From Anas platyrhynchos (Eukaryota > Chordata > Aves > Anseriformes > Anatidae): DNA of 64,000 nt. The stretch spans positions 22,274,001 through 22,338,000 of the forward strand of contig NC_092597.1 in NCBI RefSeq assembly GCF_047663525.1, written 5' to 3'. The position numbers and the translations under genes were made by a program. This document shows positions 23,691-36,178 of this stretch, piece by piece. A model generated the notes under the pieces. The model was not told the DNA's origin. It ran no database searches and saw only the letters and a list, made by a program, of their open reading frames with translations. How positions within the stretch are numbered: the stretch's first letter is position 1; each line of letters starts with the position of its first letter.

Positions 23691-25044
23691 GATAATAACG
23701 CTTTAAAAATTAGAGTCAGCCCAACGACTACTTCATAAATTCATGGCCTTGCCCTGATCCTTTCCAGAAGTTTTTCTTTCGGGTGAAGCCCACGTCAGGC
23801 CTTGGGTGCCTCCCCCCTTTGGAGACGCGGCCGCTGCTCTCCTTCCCCCCAGCTGTGCAGGGGGGGTCCCCAATTAACCATCATTAGCTCGACACAAACG
23901 AGGCTCTCTTTGGGATCATCTTGTGATCTCTCCTTTAGATAAAGCAGGGTAATTTCCCTGCAATGTTGTCTCATGGTGGGATTTTGCCCTTGATAGACAA
24001 ACTGCTCCTGAAATCCTACCAAGAGCCGTTCTGCCTCCCCTGAACAAACTCCTGGCCAACTCCGAGGAGCCTCAGCTTCACCCACCCGATGGCAAACGGC
24101 TCCCTTTCCACCTGCACCTCTTAACCCTCTTATTTCACCCTCTGCATCTCCTTACTCCCAGGGACATCCACAGGTGGGGATCGATTGAACAAACCGTGCA
24201 TTTTGCTGCTGCACGGGGGGGACCCAGCGAGCGGTGCCAGCCAGGGTCAGGTGCCTGCTGCACGGAAAAGATGCAAAAAATTCAATTTTCGGCGCTGAAT
24301 CTGAGAACGTCGATGTGTTGGCTGGTTTCCCATAGCAGGTTCGTGCCTCTCGGCTGACACTCAGACTTCAAGGTGCAAAGAAATATTGGCGTAGCAGGAG
24401 CCTCTCAGACAACACTGCTATAAATACACGTCGTGTGGTTTTGGCAATCCCCGCTTGCTCTGCGAATTTAGGGCCTTTCTGTCTCGGAGAAAGTTATGAC
24501 AATAAAGGAAAAACAAATCCGTCAGCCACAAGGGGAGTTTGGGAATGTTTTTAAAAACCGTGCGTGGATTTGATGAGAAATATCGAGTGAGGTGTAAAAG
24601 TGAAATCGCATCCTTTAGAAATCTGACAACTCCAGCAAAGTCAAATTGCTTCTCAAGGGATGCCAACAGGAGGATAGAGACTACCAAAGTCTGGAATTTA
24701 TAAAAAAGGAAAGAAAATTGTCTAAGTTGTCTTGGGTTTCTTTTTTTATCTTATTTACCGAGAGCCATTGAGCCATGAAGGGCTGGCTGTGCACATGCAC
24801 CAGGGTCTCCCCACAGCTGTTTGCATCTCAGAAAGCAGCGAGGGTGATCTGGGTCCCTTGGGTCCTTTCCTTTCCCTGCAGTTTGCTCTTGGCCTCTCCA
24901 GGTCTTTGGGAGGCAGGGATCTGCTGCTCCTTGGGTTTTCCTTGCAGAAGAGACGTGCACCGAGGGCTCCTTCCAGCAGGGAGACACCAGGTCCCAGCAG
25001 CCCAGCCTCCCCTGGGGCCATCAGCAATTTCCATCACTGCAAAG

Positions 25045-25166
25045 ATTTTTATTTTTTTATTATTTTATTATTTTATATTTTATATTTTATTTTATTTTAT
25101 TTTATTTTATTTTATTTTATTTTATTTTATTTTATTTTATTTTATTTATTTTTATTTTTTTTTTTC
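25045..25166 (+). repeat. (ATTTT)n / (TTTTA)n microsatellite
   Basis: About 12 uninterrupted ATTTT units span roughly 25084-25144. They are flanked by degenerate ATTTT/ATTATTTT copies upstream and a T-rich run downstream. Confidence 0.95.
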
Positions 25167-26099
25167 CCAATGGGTTTTCCAGTGGGTTTAGTCCTGGAGG
25201 TTCATTCTGCGGAGCCTGGGTCTCCAGCAATAACCCAGCCCGGGGCAGGCAGCAGATGAAGCTGCTGCAGATATAAAGGTCACATCCTAAAGGCCAGCTC
25301 AAAATGTGCTCGTAGGGAACGACAGCTTCTAAGTGCCCTGTTATCTAATTACTTGTGTCAGGCGGAGAAGCCTGGGCAGCAATTATTTGTAACCTAAATC
25401 ACATGAGCAACGACCGGCAGGGCTTTCCTGGTTCTCTTAATTATGATTTTTGGGCAAAACATGGAGCTTTGCAGGACAAGTATCTGTCCGAAAGGGTTGG
25501 GTTTTGCTTCTCTGGAGCCTGAAGGTGGGGATGCTGCTTTCTTTTTTCTTCATTTCCCCAATGAGAGAGGGGTCCCATGGTGAAATCAACTTTTGTTAAG
25601 TTTATTTCACCAGTGCAGCAGTGCGCAAAGGGATCTTTGGTTGGCAGTGAGCTGATGGTGGGGGCACGGAGGTGGGTGCCCTCCCAGGAGCTGCCCGCAG
25701 CGGGGTTGGGGACAAAGCCAGGAGGGAAGAGCGGCCACACACCTCCCGGTCACACTGCTCCAGAGCCACGCAGGAATTAGTGATGAGCAGCTTGTTAAAT
25801 AGCTCGTTAAATAATAAAGCACTGCGGTGCCACCAGTCCTCACCGAGAGCCCTTCTGCAGGAGCCGCAGCTCCAAGGGGCCGCTCCTGATGGAGCTTTTC
25901 TTTTCCTCCCCCTCAATTTTTCCCAATATGAATATTCGGGACGCAAAGCACATTACTCCAAATGCGATTAAGCCGTTTGGAAGAGGATTATGGCGTTTTG
26001 GGGAATAACAGCCTCTTATTCCACAAGGAGATCGGTCACACAGGGCTGAGCCTCCGGCCCCACGCCGAATGCGCTCAGCACCACGCCTCATGTCGCAGA

Positions 26100-26460
26100 G
26101 GCAGCAGCCACACGTGATTTCATTTTATTTTATTTTTCCTCCTCCGATACGTATTTATTACTGAAAATTAAAGGGTTTCCCAAATTTTCATTTCCAAGCC
26201 GGGCCCAAACACAGCTTAGGCACAAGCGACGCTTATTTATTTGCCGCTCGAGCAGGAAAAATATAACTTCTTTCCTCGTGTTTCTGTAATTTCTTTTCTG
26301 TGCATATGCAAATTGCCGGTTTATTTGTGCAAGATTTATGCAGCTAAATGATGGGGAATTATAGAGGCAATTCAGCGCTTAGAAAGGAGAGAGACAATTG
26401 CTGCAATTTGCTTGTGCCACGCGCTAATTCCTTCAGAAAATGCTTTTTGCTCATTTATTT
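26100..26460. promoter_or_regulatory. Candidate enhancer with octamer motif
   Basis: AT-rich block containing a perfect POU octamer ATGCAAAT at 26306-26313 within GCATATGCAAATTGC. Nearby are ACAATTG/GCAATTTG SOX-like cores and repeated TTATTTAT stretches. The assignment is by motif appearance only. Confidence 0.35.
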
Positions 26461-27932
26461 GCACCAATTTCTGCACCCCTAAGCAAGCTGGGGAAATTTC
26501 CTCCAGGGTCAACGTAGAGCAAGCGGCGGATATTTCTTCCTGCCTGTGCCGTCGCCTCCCCGTAATCCTTTATAGCAATTAGCGATGATAATGAAATGTA
26601 GCTGGGACTTCTCAGCGCTGGCTGAGCGCAGCTCGTGCTTGGGAACCGAGCGCATTTTCTGGTCAAATCGGCTGTGTGAGCGCGCTGCTCGGGGAGCTTT
26701 GATCCAGCTCTGGGAGCTAAGCTCAGTGGGGGAAAAGCAGCGTCAGGAGAAGAATTTTTCCTGTTCCTGCCCCGGATTTTGTCACTGCTAAAAAGGTTCA
26801 GCCATGGGATGCTCACAGGGTTTGGGGCAGCATCGCAGCGTGCTCTTGAGAACTCCTGAGCATCCTCACAGGTGCAGCAAGATGATGGTTTGTAAACCAA
26901 AATTTGGGCATTTCCCAGGGTTTTTCCAGGTGTACCCATGGACGAGAACGAGCAGGGCAATGCCATGGGGTCGGACCCATCCGGACATGGGATGGGGTCG
27001 GGACACGGGGCTGGAGGAGGCCTTGCTGTGGCTAAATGCCAGCAGACAGCTGGTGCCCAGCTCTGGGGGAAGGGGAAGTGATTTAGGCTGGGCCATTACC
27101 AGAAAAACGTGCGCGGAGGACGGGGCAATGAGAGGAGCAGCCGTTTTCTATTAGGATAAGAGCAGGTCAGGTGTAGTTAAAACTGGGTAAATGGAGCAGG
27201 AAATGTGGCCGTATATTACTCACCCAAGATATATTGCACACATTAGCTTTGTTTGATCGGGTTATTCCGAGATCCCGCGCCCCGAGTGGTGTTTTAGGGT
27301 GGCCGAATCCTGGCTTTGTACTCTATTAAAATAAATACATTGCTGGTGTTTAATAAAGTCGCCGAGTTTAACCGCAACCAAAAGTCTGCACGCGGGCCCT
27401 TCTGGAAGTCGGTGCCCTTAATGAATCCATGCCCACGCCGTGCTTTTGAAGCTGGAAGGTGTGATATTAACACAGCAAAATAATTTATGAATATTCATTT
27501 AACCACCTTCCCGGCTTCCAGCGCTCGGGGTGTTTCAGAGAGCTGAAACCCAGCTCTGAACACGGCCGTTTTTTGCAAGGAGGATTAGGAAAATAATGCA
27601 CGGATTTGGTTAAAAATCCACGTGCAGCCGGGCTGGTGGGGCACGGGGTGGCTGCGCACCGGGCTGGAGTGCGGAGCTCCTGCAGAGCATGGGCTGCTGG
27701 CGGGGCCCAAATGGTGAAAATAATAATAATAATTAAAAAAAAATCCACCACGGGCAGAAGGTGCTAGTTTTGGGGGGAGCTGCTGTCGCCCCGGGGAGAT
27801 GCCGGCGTGTCCTGCGCGCATTAATGAAACACTTTCGTTCCGGTTAGGACTTGAACGATGCTCATTGAAAATCAGGCTGCCATGGAAACCGGAGGTGTTG
27901 GGTCTTTGGGGAGCGCTGCCGGACGGAGGCGC

Positions 27933-27959
27933 AGGGAGGGGAGGGGAGGGGAGGGGAGG
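27933..27959 (+). repeat. GGGGA tract, G-quadruplex-type
   Basis: Four consecutive GGGGA units preceded by GGGA give at least four G-runs with one-base loops. This meets the simple definition of a potential G-quadruplex on the + strand. Confidence 0.8.
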
Positions 27960-30900
27960 CATTTTGGCAAAGCCCCGGCTTGCAGAGGGTTTTGGCAAAA
28001 TCCCCCCAGCGGGTGGACACGGGGACAAGAGAAGGGATGGAGGGGAGGAGGTGGCCCTGAAGCCCTGCCAACACCAGCACCGCCACCGTGCCGCTTCCCA
28101 GCCCCGTCCCATGACCAGATTTTGATTTGAATCATCTTTTCCTCATTGCACGTGAGGAAGAAATGAGCGATGCCCTCAGCGGAGGAACTGGGGGAATTCT
28201 GCAGAGGCTGAGACCTCGCACTCCAGGTGCACGAGCCCGGGCAGTCACTTCTGCAAACCTGCTTTTTCCTTTCTGTTTGTGCTTTGCTCGTGAGTGTTTT
28301 ACTCCTCTGGGGCTTGGATATCACCTCCTGGAAGATTTGGTGGTGGGGCTGGCCAGAAGGTGACGGCTCTGCTTCACAATGGGCTTTGTGGGCAGAGCTG
28401 ATGTGTGCCACCCTGAGAGAAACCCAAAGCCTCCCTGCACTGGGGACCATTTCCCCAAGAGGCTTTTGAGCTCTCCCCAAAAAGTGCAGGTTAAAAAAAA
28501 AGAGTTTAAAAGTGACTCGGAGCCTCTCCCGGTCACACACACCCCACATTTTATTCTCTGCACACCCCCAGCGATTGCTGAATGATGCTCACACCTGGCT
28601 GGGTGCTGCCACCTCCAAAAATCAGTGCAGGGCCTGCCCCGAGCTGCCCCGAGCTCTCCCTGGCTCCGTGCTCCGCACCCTGAGCCCCAGCCCGAAATCA
28701 CACAGCACAAAAAGGTGCCCTCAAAACCGGTGTGTAGTGACTGAATATTTCTGATCTGGAGGATTATTTTCTCCATAGGAAGCTGTTGGCTTGATGCGTG
28801 TCTTGCCTCGTGTCCAGGTCTCCCCACGCAGGTTTTTTTGGGCAGGTTTTTTCATAGCTGCTACTGCAGATCCGTAGGGTCCACAGTGTGCGTCTCCACG
28901 TAGCCCTGTTACAACCTACATAGAAATAACCGGAGGGTTAAAAAATAAAAAAAGTCTTGAGGACGGCATTGTTCGTGCTGGATAAAATTCCGTGAACAAA
29001 GCAATTGGCGTCATTTCACTTGCAAATTGAGCAGCGAAGCAAAATACCATTTATGAAACCGTAATTTATTCCTGGGAAATCAAGCACTTACAATGTCTGC
29101 TTGTCGCAGGTTAAGTTACAGAAAGGGAAAAAATAGATTAATGATGAACGTGACAACATCGCAGGCTAAATCATCACAGCCAAAGCCTTTGAGAAACTCG
29201 TGCGCTCTGCACAAACTGGATTTTTTTTTTTTTTCCAGCGGCTTTAAAACTGTGATTGCTTGGGGATGGAGATGTCGGTGCCACCGGGCCAGCAGCGGCT
29301 GGGAAAGAGGAGAGAGTGGTGTCCTCGGCCCCATCCTGCTGGTGGGTTTGTCCTAACAGCTCTTGCCCAGCTCCTTGCCAAGGGATCATCTCCGTGGTGG
29401 GGACATCACCGGAGCCACCATCGGGGCACCAAAGCTCTCCCAGAGGAACCTTGGGAGATGCTCCACGACCTGGTTCACCAAAGGGGGTCTCCTCGGGGCT
29501 CTGTTCTGCCCTGGCTTTTGCTCCCCATCCCTCTCAGCCCTTCTTGCTGGGGGTGCACTTGGTGTGTCTTTATTAATGGACACACCAGGGACCAGTCCTA
29601 ATCCCCTAATTCTGACTTCACGGACATCTCCTGAAGGTCTCACCCAAGCGCTGGATCCCCACCTCTGCCTCGGGAGGAAATTCCTGGTCTCAAAGTGAAA
29701 TTTCAAATAAAGAAATTAATTAAATACCCTCGGACTGGGGGTGGTGACCGTGCTGTGATGGTACCCGACACCCCGAGCAGTTTGGGGGCACCAGGGGTTG
29801 GGGTTGGGGCTGGGTCCTGCCGACCCCATAGCACCAGCTGTGCGCATCCCGGTACCTGGGGCGACTGAGATCCAGCTTTTGGGGTTTTTGGTGGTCAGAA
29901 AAAATTGAACCCACTGGGCTTTGGCAGCAGGGCTGGGCTTTTGGCACCGTAACACACACAAACACACCCAGACGAGCAGCGATAAAGCGGAGTTCGTGAC
30001 CTGGGGAGCGATTGCTGGCTGTAATAGTGTGTCACGTATTAAGGGAGCATGTTTGAAACCACATTATATTATTAAAATTCATAGGAGTGATTTATAGGGG
30101 GGTTTAAAAACAGCAGCTTGCCAATATAAATTGGCTTAGGAAAGTCAACTGTAATCCACACAGGTCCAAATAATGACATTTCCTCCAATACATCCAAAAA
30201 GCTGAAAAGCAGAAAATAATATCCAGGCTCCAGAGATAAGGCGAGCGCCCAGGGGAAGGAGGGCTCTGAAATATTCATGCGGTTGTAGATTGGATGTCGG
30301 AAACGGCCGTTCCCGGTGGCTGTGTTTGGGGACTGATGAATTTAGTTACTGTACCTTTATATTTATCGCTCGATAAACAAGACAAGCTCCTTTACAACTG
30401 CGAGCAAGACTAATTTGGCCGTTTTAGCATGGAGGAAACGGCTTTCTGGACAGCGCGAGGTTTCCAGCAGAAATCCCCTACAAAATTAGGAGAATTTTAA
30501 CCCAGCCTGGTGGGAGGCGGCCAGCAGCAGAGGGCTGGGGGGAGCCGTCCATAACGGGGCTGAAAACCCAAATTTGAGGTCTCATATGATAAAAAGCCAG
30601 CAGGGTGGGTACCAGGACTCCCTCACCATATGTGCTGTGGTCAGGGTGCCCGGACCCCAATTTTTCCCTTTGTGGGAGCCCCGCGAGGTCGGGATCAGCC
30701 CAGCCTGCGTGGTGCTGATGGAGATGTTCCAGCTCGTGGTTTTTAAAGATTATTTTTCGAGGCAGAGAACAGCGCTGTAAAGGTTTTACAGCGGCTGTGC
30801 TGGAATTAAAGGCGGATTCGTAAAAGTGTCAGCAAATGAAACCGTAATGCCCGAGCTGTATTAGCGCTAAGATGACCTTTTGGCTAGTTAGGGGTTTATG

Positions 30901-32072
30901 GGATATTATAAATTCTCCTTGTGCTGGCAGGGTTATACCCAGGGCATCGTTTCCACCCGAGGCAGGAACCCAGTGACCGGTGCCATTGGCCACGAGCCGG
31001 GGGCTGGGGGTGTTTGGGGACCGGGGGATCCCAAAACACTCAGCCCGAGCATCCTGAGCGCTCCTACAGCTGGAGAGGCAGTTATCAGGTGGTCCCAGCA
31101 GTAGTGTTCATAAGGAGATTTCTTTTCTTTTATTTATTATGAGTTTCGGACGCTCGGTTAACTTTTTCTTGAGACTGCTAATAATTCCAACAGCCAGAAA
31201 TCAAAGAGATTTAAAAGTATTGCTCGGCTTCTTTTTATTTCCTTACCCTCTAAGACTTTAGATTAATATCGTCGAGGCTTTTTTTTTATTGCTCTGAAGG
31301 CAGGGAAAGTCCTTTTTTAATGAAAGCCGAGAGCTTTATATAATACCTCGGCTCCAAAGCTGTGATTTGAAGCTCCGCATTTCGCAGAACTTACAAGAAA
31401 ATCCCTGGAGTTAACCAGCTCTGATCTTTCTTCACCTCTTGCTTTGCCACCGGGAAATAAACCCAGTTTTTATGCCCGTGTTTATTACGAAATGTGTATT
31501 TAGCCCTTCCGTGCTGCAATTTACCCGTTCTGGGAGCTTCAGGGAGCTGTTTGAAGCGACGCTGCTCGCTCACCTGCTGACTGAAAGGCTCTTTAGGAAG
31601 AGCTGAGGGGGCAGCAGGGTTGTGGTCGTGTCCCCGTTGGGGTCAGCTGAGTCCCTAAAACAAGCCGTGCTCTGCCCGTTGCTGGCTCCCTCCTCCCCTG
31701 GGAGATTTGGAGGCTGAAAATGCTGTTTTTCAGCGTGGTGGAGATCAGAAGAAGGGGCTCAAAGCTCTGCTGAGACAAGGAAGGGACCGTGGTTAGCGGG
31801 GCACCCTGGAGGTCTCCATCATCCAGCGCCAAAGCTGCGCCGCCTCCTCCTGTGCTCGGTCTCTCAGGCACATCCCCAGCGCCCGACGCTGTGGCACACC
31901 TCCAATAATGGTTAAAAAACCCAGCTCTCAGCCCTTAAAACCTGCGATTTGGGAGCCGCTGGCTGGTGAGAGGAGCCAAATCCTCCCAGCTCCCGAAATC
32001 CCGGAGTGCCGCGGTTCCCACGCTGCGGCAGGAACAAAGCACGGCTCGGGCCAGACACTGGAGCTATTCTCG

Positions 32073-32089
32073 TTTATTCTAGCTTTATT
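32073..32089 (-). terminator. Paired poly(A) signals at the probable IGDCC3 3' end
   Basis: TTTATT on the + strand at 32073-32078 and 32084-32089 gives two AATAAA hexamers on the - strand, 11 bases apart. Cleavage would be expected around 32045-32060. Confidence 0.55.
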
Positions 32090-33372
32090 TTTTCTTGTAC
32101 AAGTAGCCACAGGCTAAAATCTAAACAGAGCAAACTACAAAAAAAAAAAAAAACTTTTTAATTTTTTTTTTTTCCTTTTTTATACAGAGCTAACAATCGT
32201 AGGATCAGTGGGATTTCAAACATCACGAGAGTTCCAAGTAAGGAAGGTAGAAAACAAACAGTAGAAAAGTGCTTTGCAATTTGGGTTTTTAACATTACTC
32301 TTAACGGCGGATTTCCGAAGAGGGCCGGGACAAAGGTTCACCATCGGCTTTGTTATTCCTTCACAACACACACAAAGATATTGCAAGTGCCTAGGATGTA
32401 ACCGTGACCAAAGCCAAGCCCCTCTTTGCTCCCTAAGACCCTGACCCAGAGCCCCAGAAAACCCGGCAGTTCCCCAAACCACTGGGTTTTGCCCCGACCT
32501 CCTTGGCACAAAATCCCGATGGTTGAAGGCTGCTGCAGGGTAATCCCAGAGCCACTGCCCCGCTGCCGCCGCCGTGGTGGATGCTCCTGCAGAATTGTTT
32601 CTAGAGGTGAGGGCCAGAAACTGCCCCGACTGAGCCCTTCCCTTTTCCCCTTCCCTTTTTTTTTTAATTTGCTGGGGGAGGAAAATAAATTAGCCGGCAT
32701 CACATTGCTGGATGGGAGCTTTAACCTGCCTTCCGTGGCCTGGCATTGGGAGGGATCCGTTCCCAAGCCCCGTTTGCACAGATGAAGTCAGTCGGTTGCT
32801 CCCCCCGTGCCACCGCTGTTTGTTTTTGCAGGTTTTTAATTTCCTTTTTTCCCCATTTTCGAGCCGGGAGAGCTGCCAGGTGGCTCGGAGGGGGCTCAGC
32901 TCCCGAAGCTGGTGGCCGAGGGGTCGGGGCTGTTGAGCGGGCAGCGGGGACGGTGCCAAATATTGGGGCAGTGAGAGGTGAGGTGGGGTATCCACAGCCA
33001 GCACGGTCACACTTGGTTAAGGGAGGGGTGGTGGAAACTTCTTTTAATTGATTCTCTAATTACCGGTGGGCTCGTGCACACCCAGACCAGGACCAAAGCC
33101 ACCGATGCAGTTAGGAGCATCCCGCTCGGCTTCGTGGTGTCCCTCGTCCTTCGTTGTGCACAAACCTGGGGCTGTGCTACGTAAAAATCACGGGTGGAAG
33201 CCTGAAAACCCCCAAACTGGTCCAGCACTTCAAGATTTCAGCGTCTTTACCGACCGAGGAAGAAGAAAGGTACGTTAGACAAATAAATACCTGAATCCAA
33301 GAGCCTTGAAAATACCCTGTCACAGCATAAAACTATTCCCTGTCCAACTAAACACAACGTGGATCCTAGCCC

Positions 33373-33380
33373 TGAGGTAG
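33373..33380 (-). promoter_or_regulatory. let-7 8-mer target site 1
   Basis: TGAGGTAG on the + strand reads CTACCTCA in the IGDCC3 transcript, a perfect 8-mer match to the let-7 seed with the A opposite position 1. Confidence 0.65.
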
Positions 33381-35973
33381 CAGCCATCTCTGGTAAACTT
33401 GAGAGCTCCAAGAATAGGTTGTGCCCATTATGGGTTACCGAAAAAAAATCAGCTTTTGGATACTTTGCTCCTTGCTGCAATTTCATCTCACCACAGCCAG
33501 AAAAGCGAGAGGGGTTTGGGATCTGCCCAGAAAAGGCAGCGGGGTTGGATGAGTGGAATTCATTTGATTGGGGAAAAAATCACAGGACGCGATTCCGACC
33601 CGAAAACGGGGGTGGTTGCCAGCAGCTGGCTCGAGATCCAGCACCTGCCCATTATCCAGCAGATAAAACACCAAGAGTACTGAAGAGTACAGATGGACCA
33701 AAGCTGGAATTGGATGTTTCAAGGGCTTTTTTTGCTCAATTTTGCAGACTTGAGAGGTTTCAATAATTCAGGGAAGGTCGCATCCCCCTCCAGCCTCAGC
33801 CCTCCAGCGCCTGCGGATCGGTCCCAGCGGTATGGATTGACAAGAGCGTAAAAGAAACCCCAAAAAGAGGAAAAGCTAAACGTCTAAAAATAGTCTTTAA
33901 AGATTCACATCCATCTTCAAGCGTCTCAAACCAACCCATAATCTGCATTGGTTTAAGCCATTACATTTCTGCATAATTATTAAAAAAAAAAAAAACAAAC
34001 AAAAAAAGGTCTACTCTCGACATACTATCGCATTTTCAGCTAGTCAAATGGCACAGCATTTCCCTTTAATAAAAGGAAGTAGTGACAAATACTTGTTACT
34101 ATTACAATATCACAATAATATGATATTAAATTAATAGCATGTTCGCAGCTCCAGGGACTCTGAGCTGAAAGCTACTCTACATCATGTGTTCACTTTGGCA
34201 ACAGTACTGATCCGGCGCGAGCTCCGCCGTTCCGCACGAAGACAGCGGCACGAAACGCGGGAGCGGGGTGGGAGGAGGAGATTTGGGGTGCTGTGGTGTG
34301 AGGTCAGGACCCAGATTTAGGAGTCGGGGCTCAGATCCATCCCCATCTCGATGTCTGGGGGGCCAGGAGTGAGCTGAGCCTCCGGTCCTTGGCCAAACTT
34401 GGTGAAACGCAGACTCCGTGCCGCCGGCCGGTTGGGTTGGTCAACGGAGGGGTTGGGAATCACAGCAAGAACTTTGGGGTGGGTGAAAAAAAAAAAAGCT
34501 GATGGGTCTGCAAAAATGAAACCCTCCTGGCCGTGAGCACCACAGGCTGGAGCCATGGGCATCTCCTCCTCCTGCCTGCCCCATCGGTGCCCTTCGCACG
34601 CTGTCCCCGAGCCCAACATCACACGTCCACGTCCCCCAGGGCTGATGTGAGCAGGAACCGGCCCGGTGGAGGGGCTGAGTGGGGGATTAATGCACAAACC
34701 TGACCTGGAAGCACATTTTCCTGCTCACATCCATCCCCCGGCCGTCCCCAGCCCAGCCCCAGGGCGACGTTTTCCTTCTCATCCTGTACATCGCATTATT
34801 TACACAATGAGCATCCCGTTGCCAAACGTGACGGTGACGGGGGATGCTTCTGACACACGGGACCCTCCCACTGGTACCATTTAAAAAAATACAATGATCC
34901 TTTCTTTTAAACTCAAAACTCGTTTCCTTTCCTGATTCCTTTCTTTGCAAACACGGCGACGCCTGATGTACCACCACCTCCACAAAGAGTTCGGACCCTC
35001 ACATTTGTCCGGGTTTAACGAATCCACACGGGGGGGAGGGAATTGTCAGCCCTCGGCCTGGCGGACATCCCCGTCCCCTGTGCGTGCCCCCATCTCACCC
35101 CACGGATGTCATCGCTCATGCACCGACTCACGAGGCCTCACCGGGCTGCCCCGTGCCAGGACAACCCCAAAACAGTGGCGGGTTGGTGGGGGCCACGCAC
35201 AAAACCTCTCTTTGGTGTCGGGAGCCCCTTTGCCCACCCTGGGTGTGGGTGGCTGCCGGCAGCCCCCAGCGTCCTCCAGCGTTGGATCCTGTCCTGCATC
35301 GCCCCTCTCCTCGCCTCGTCCTCCACGGAGAAGCGAGCCCGGTGAGGATGGGTCCATCCTTTGGCCATGACCGGCTGGGGATGAGCCCTGCTGGCTGAGA
35401 ATACGCTGGAGGAGCTCAGCAGCATCTCAGCGGGGTCTGGAAGTGCTGGGTCAAGGTTTCCACGAAGAGCTCCTGGTGGCAGGGTGGGCTTTGAAGGGAC
35501 AAGACGGTGACGTTGGGGTTCCCAGCTCGCCAGGGTGCCTCGTGGTGCTGGCACACGCCATAAACCGTCCTGGGGGAATCGGCCTTGAGGGTGGCAAGCT
35601 AATGGGGTGGGGGTGCCTTGGCCCTGGCACAGAAGAGACCCCAAAACCCAGCCCAAACGCACCCAGGACTGACCAAGGCTGACATTTGGGGCTGGGAGCT
35701 TGGTTCCATCAGGAACAACGGTGCTGGCGAGCTGCGGGGCACCAGCAGCCACACATCCATCACGGCCCCAACAGTCTTTAAAGTAAAAACCAGGATACAA
35801 AATCTCCACCCGGCGAAATCCCACCGTGCCTGCAAGTAAAGCTCAAACGACCAGCGAGGCGTCAGCGCGAGCGCTGCCGGACGCCGGCCCTCCACGGGGC
35901 CGGGTGGAGGAGGCAGGATTTGGGGTGTTTGGGGGGGGGGGAAAAACGCACACACACGACTTTCTCTCACGCT

Positions 35974-35981
35974 TGAGGTAG
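35974..35981 (-). promoter_or_regulatory. let-7 8-mer target site 2
   Basis: CTACCTCA on the - strand, about 890 bases into the putative 3' UTR. Confidence 0.7.
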
Positions 35982-36067
35982 AACATTGCTTTCAAGGTTT
36001 GGAAGTGCTTTACACGGGAACGACGACAACAAAAAACGACGACGCGGCAGGAACAGAGCGTGACTGC

Positions 36068-36075
36068 TGAGGTAG
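36068..36075 (-). promoter_or_regulatory. let-7 8-mer target site 3
   Basis: CTACCTCA on the - strand, 94 bases from site 2 in the same 3' UTR. Confidence 0.7.
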
Positions 36076-36170
36076 GACCAAGCTTGTACTGACCAAGTGC
36101 TCCGCTGCTCGTTTCTGAACACGAAGGAAGACGCAGGCATTTCTGCTCCCCAGAAGACATTCATTCCGGT

Positions 36171-36178
36171 TGAGGTAG
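36171..36178 (-). promoter_or_regulatory. let-7 8-mer target site 4
   Basis: CTACCTCA on the - strand, 103 bases from site 3 and about 690 bases after the stop codon. Confidence 0.7.

Larger units (their letters stand above)
23690..31600. other. Intergenic interval rich in candidate regulatory blocks
   Basis: No coding exon is supported. Several AT-rich blocks, each 100-400 bp, contain homeodomain, POU or SOX-type cores and keep CpG dinucleotides despite low GC. They lie near 23.69-23.76, 25.25-25.44, 26.10-26.46, 27.18-27.40, 30.0-30.5, 30.75-30.93 and 31.12-31.58 kb. This look is typical of developmental enhancers, but conservation was not tested. Confidence 0.4.

Noticed and set aside
27872-28549. 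225-codon - strand open frame
   Set aside because: Made of simple-repeat GGGGA-derived and Pro/Ser-rich sequence; no family resemblance.
35138-35824. 228-codon - strand open frame in the putative 3' UTR
   Set aside because: Pro/Gly/Arg-rich, no domain, no exon signals. It lies beyond the IGDCC3 stop and fits UTR sequence better.
33373-36178. TGAGGTAG copies read as + strand let-7 genes
   Set aside because: Only the 8-base seed matches; the rest of the mature let-7 sequence and a hairpin are absent. They are target sites on the - strand.
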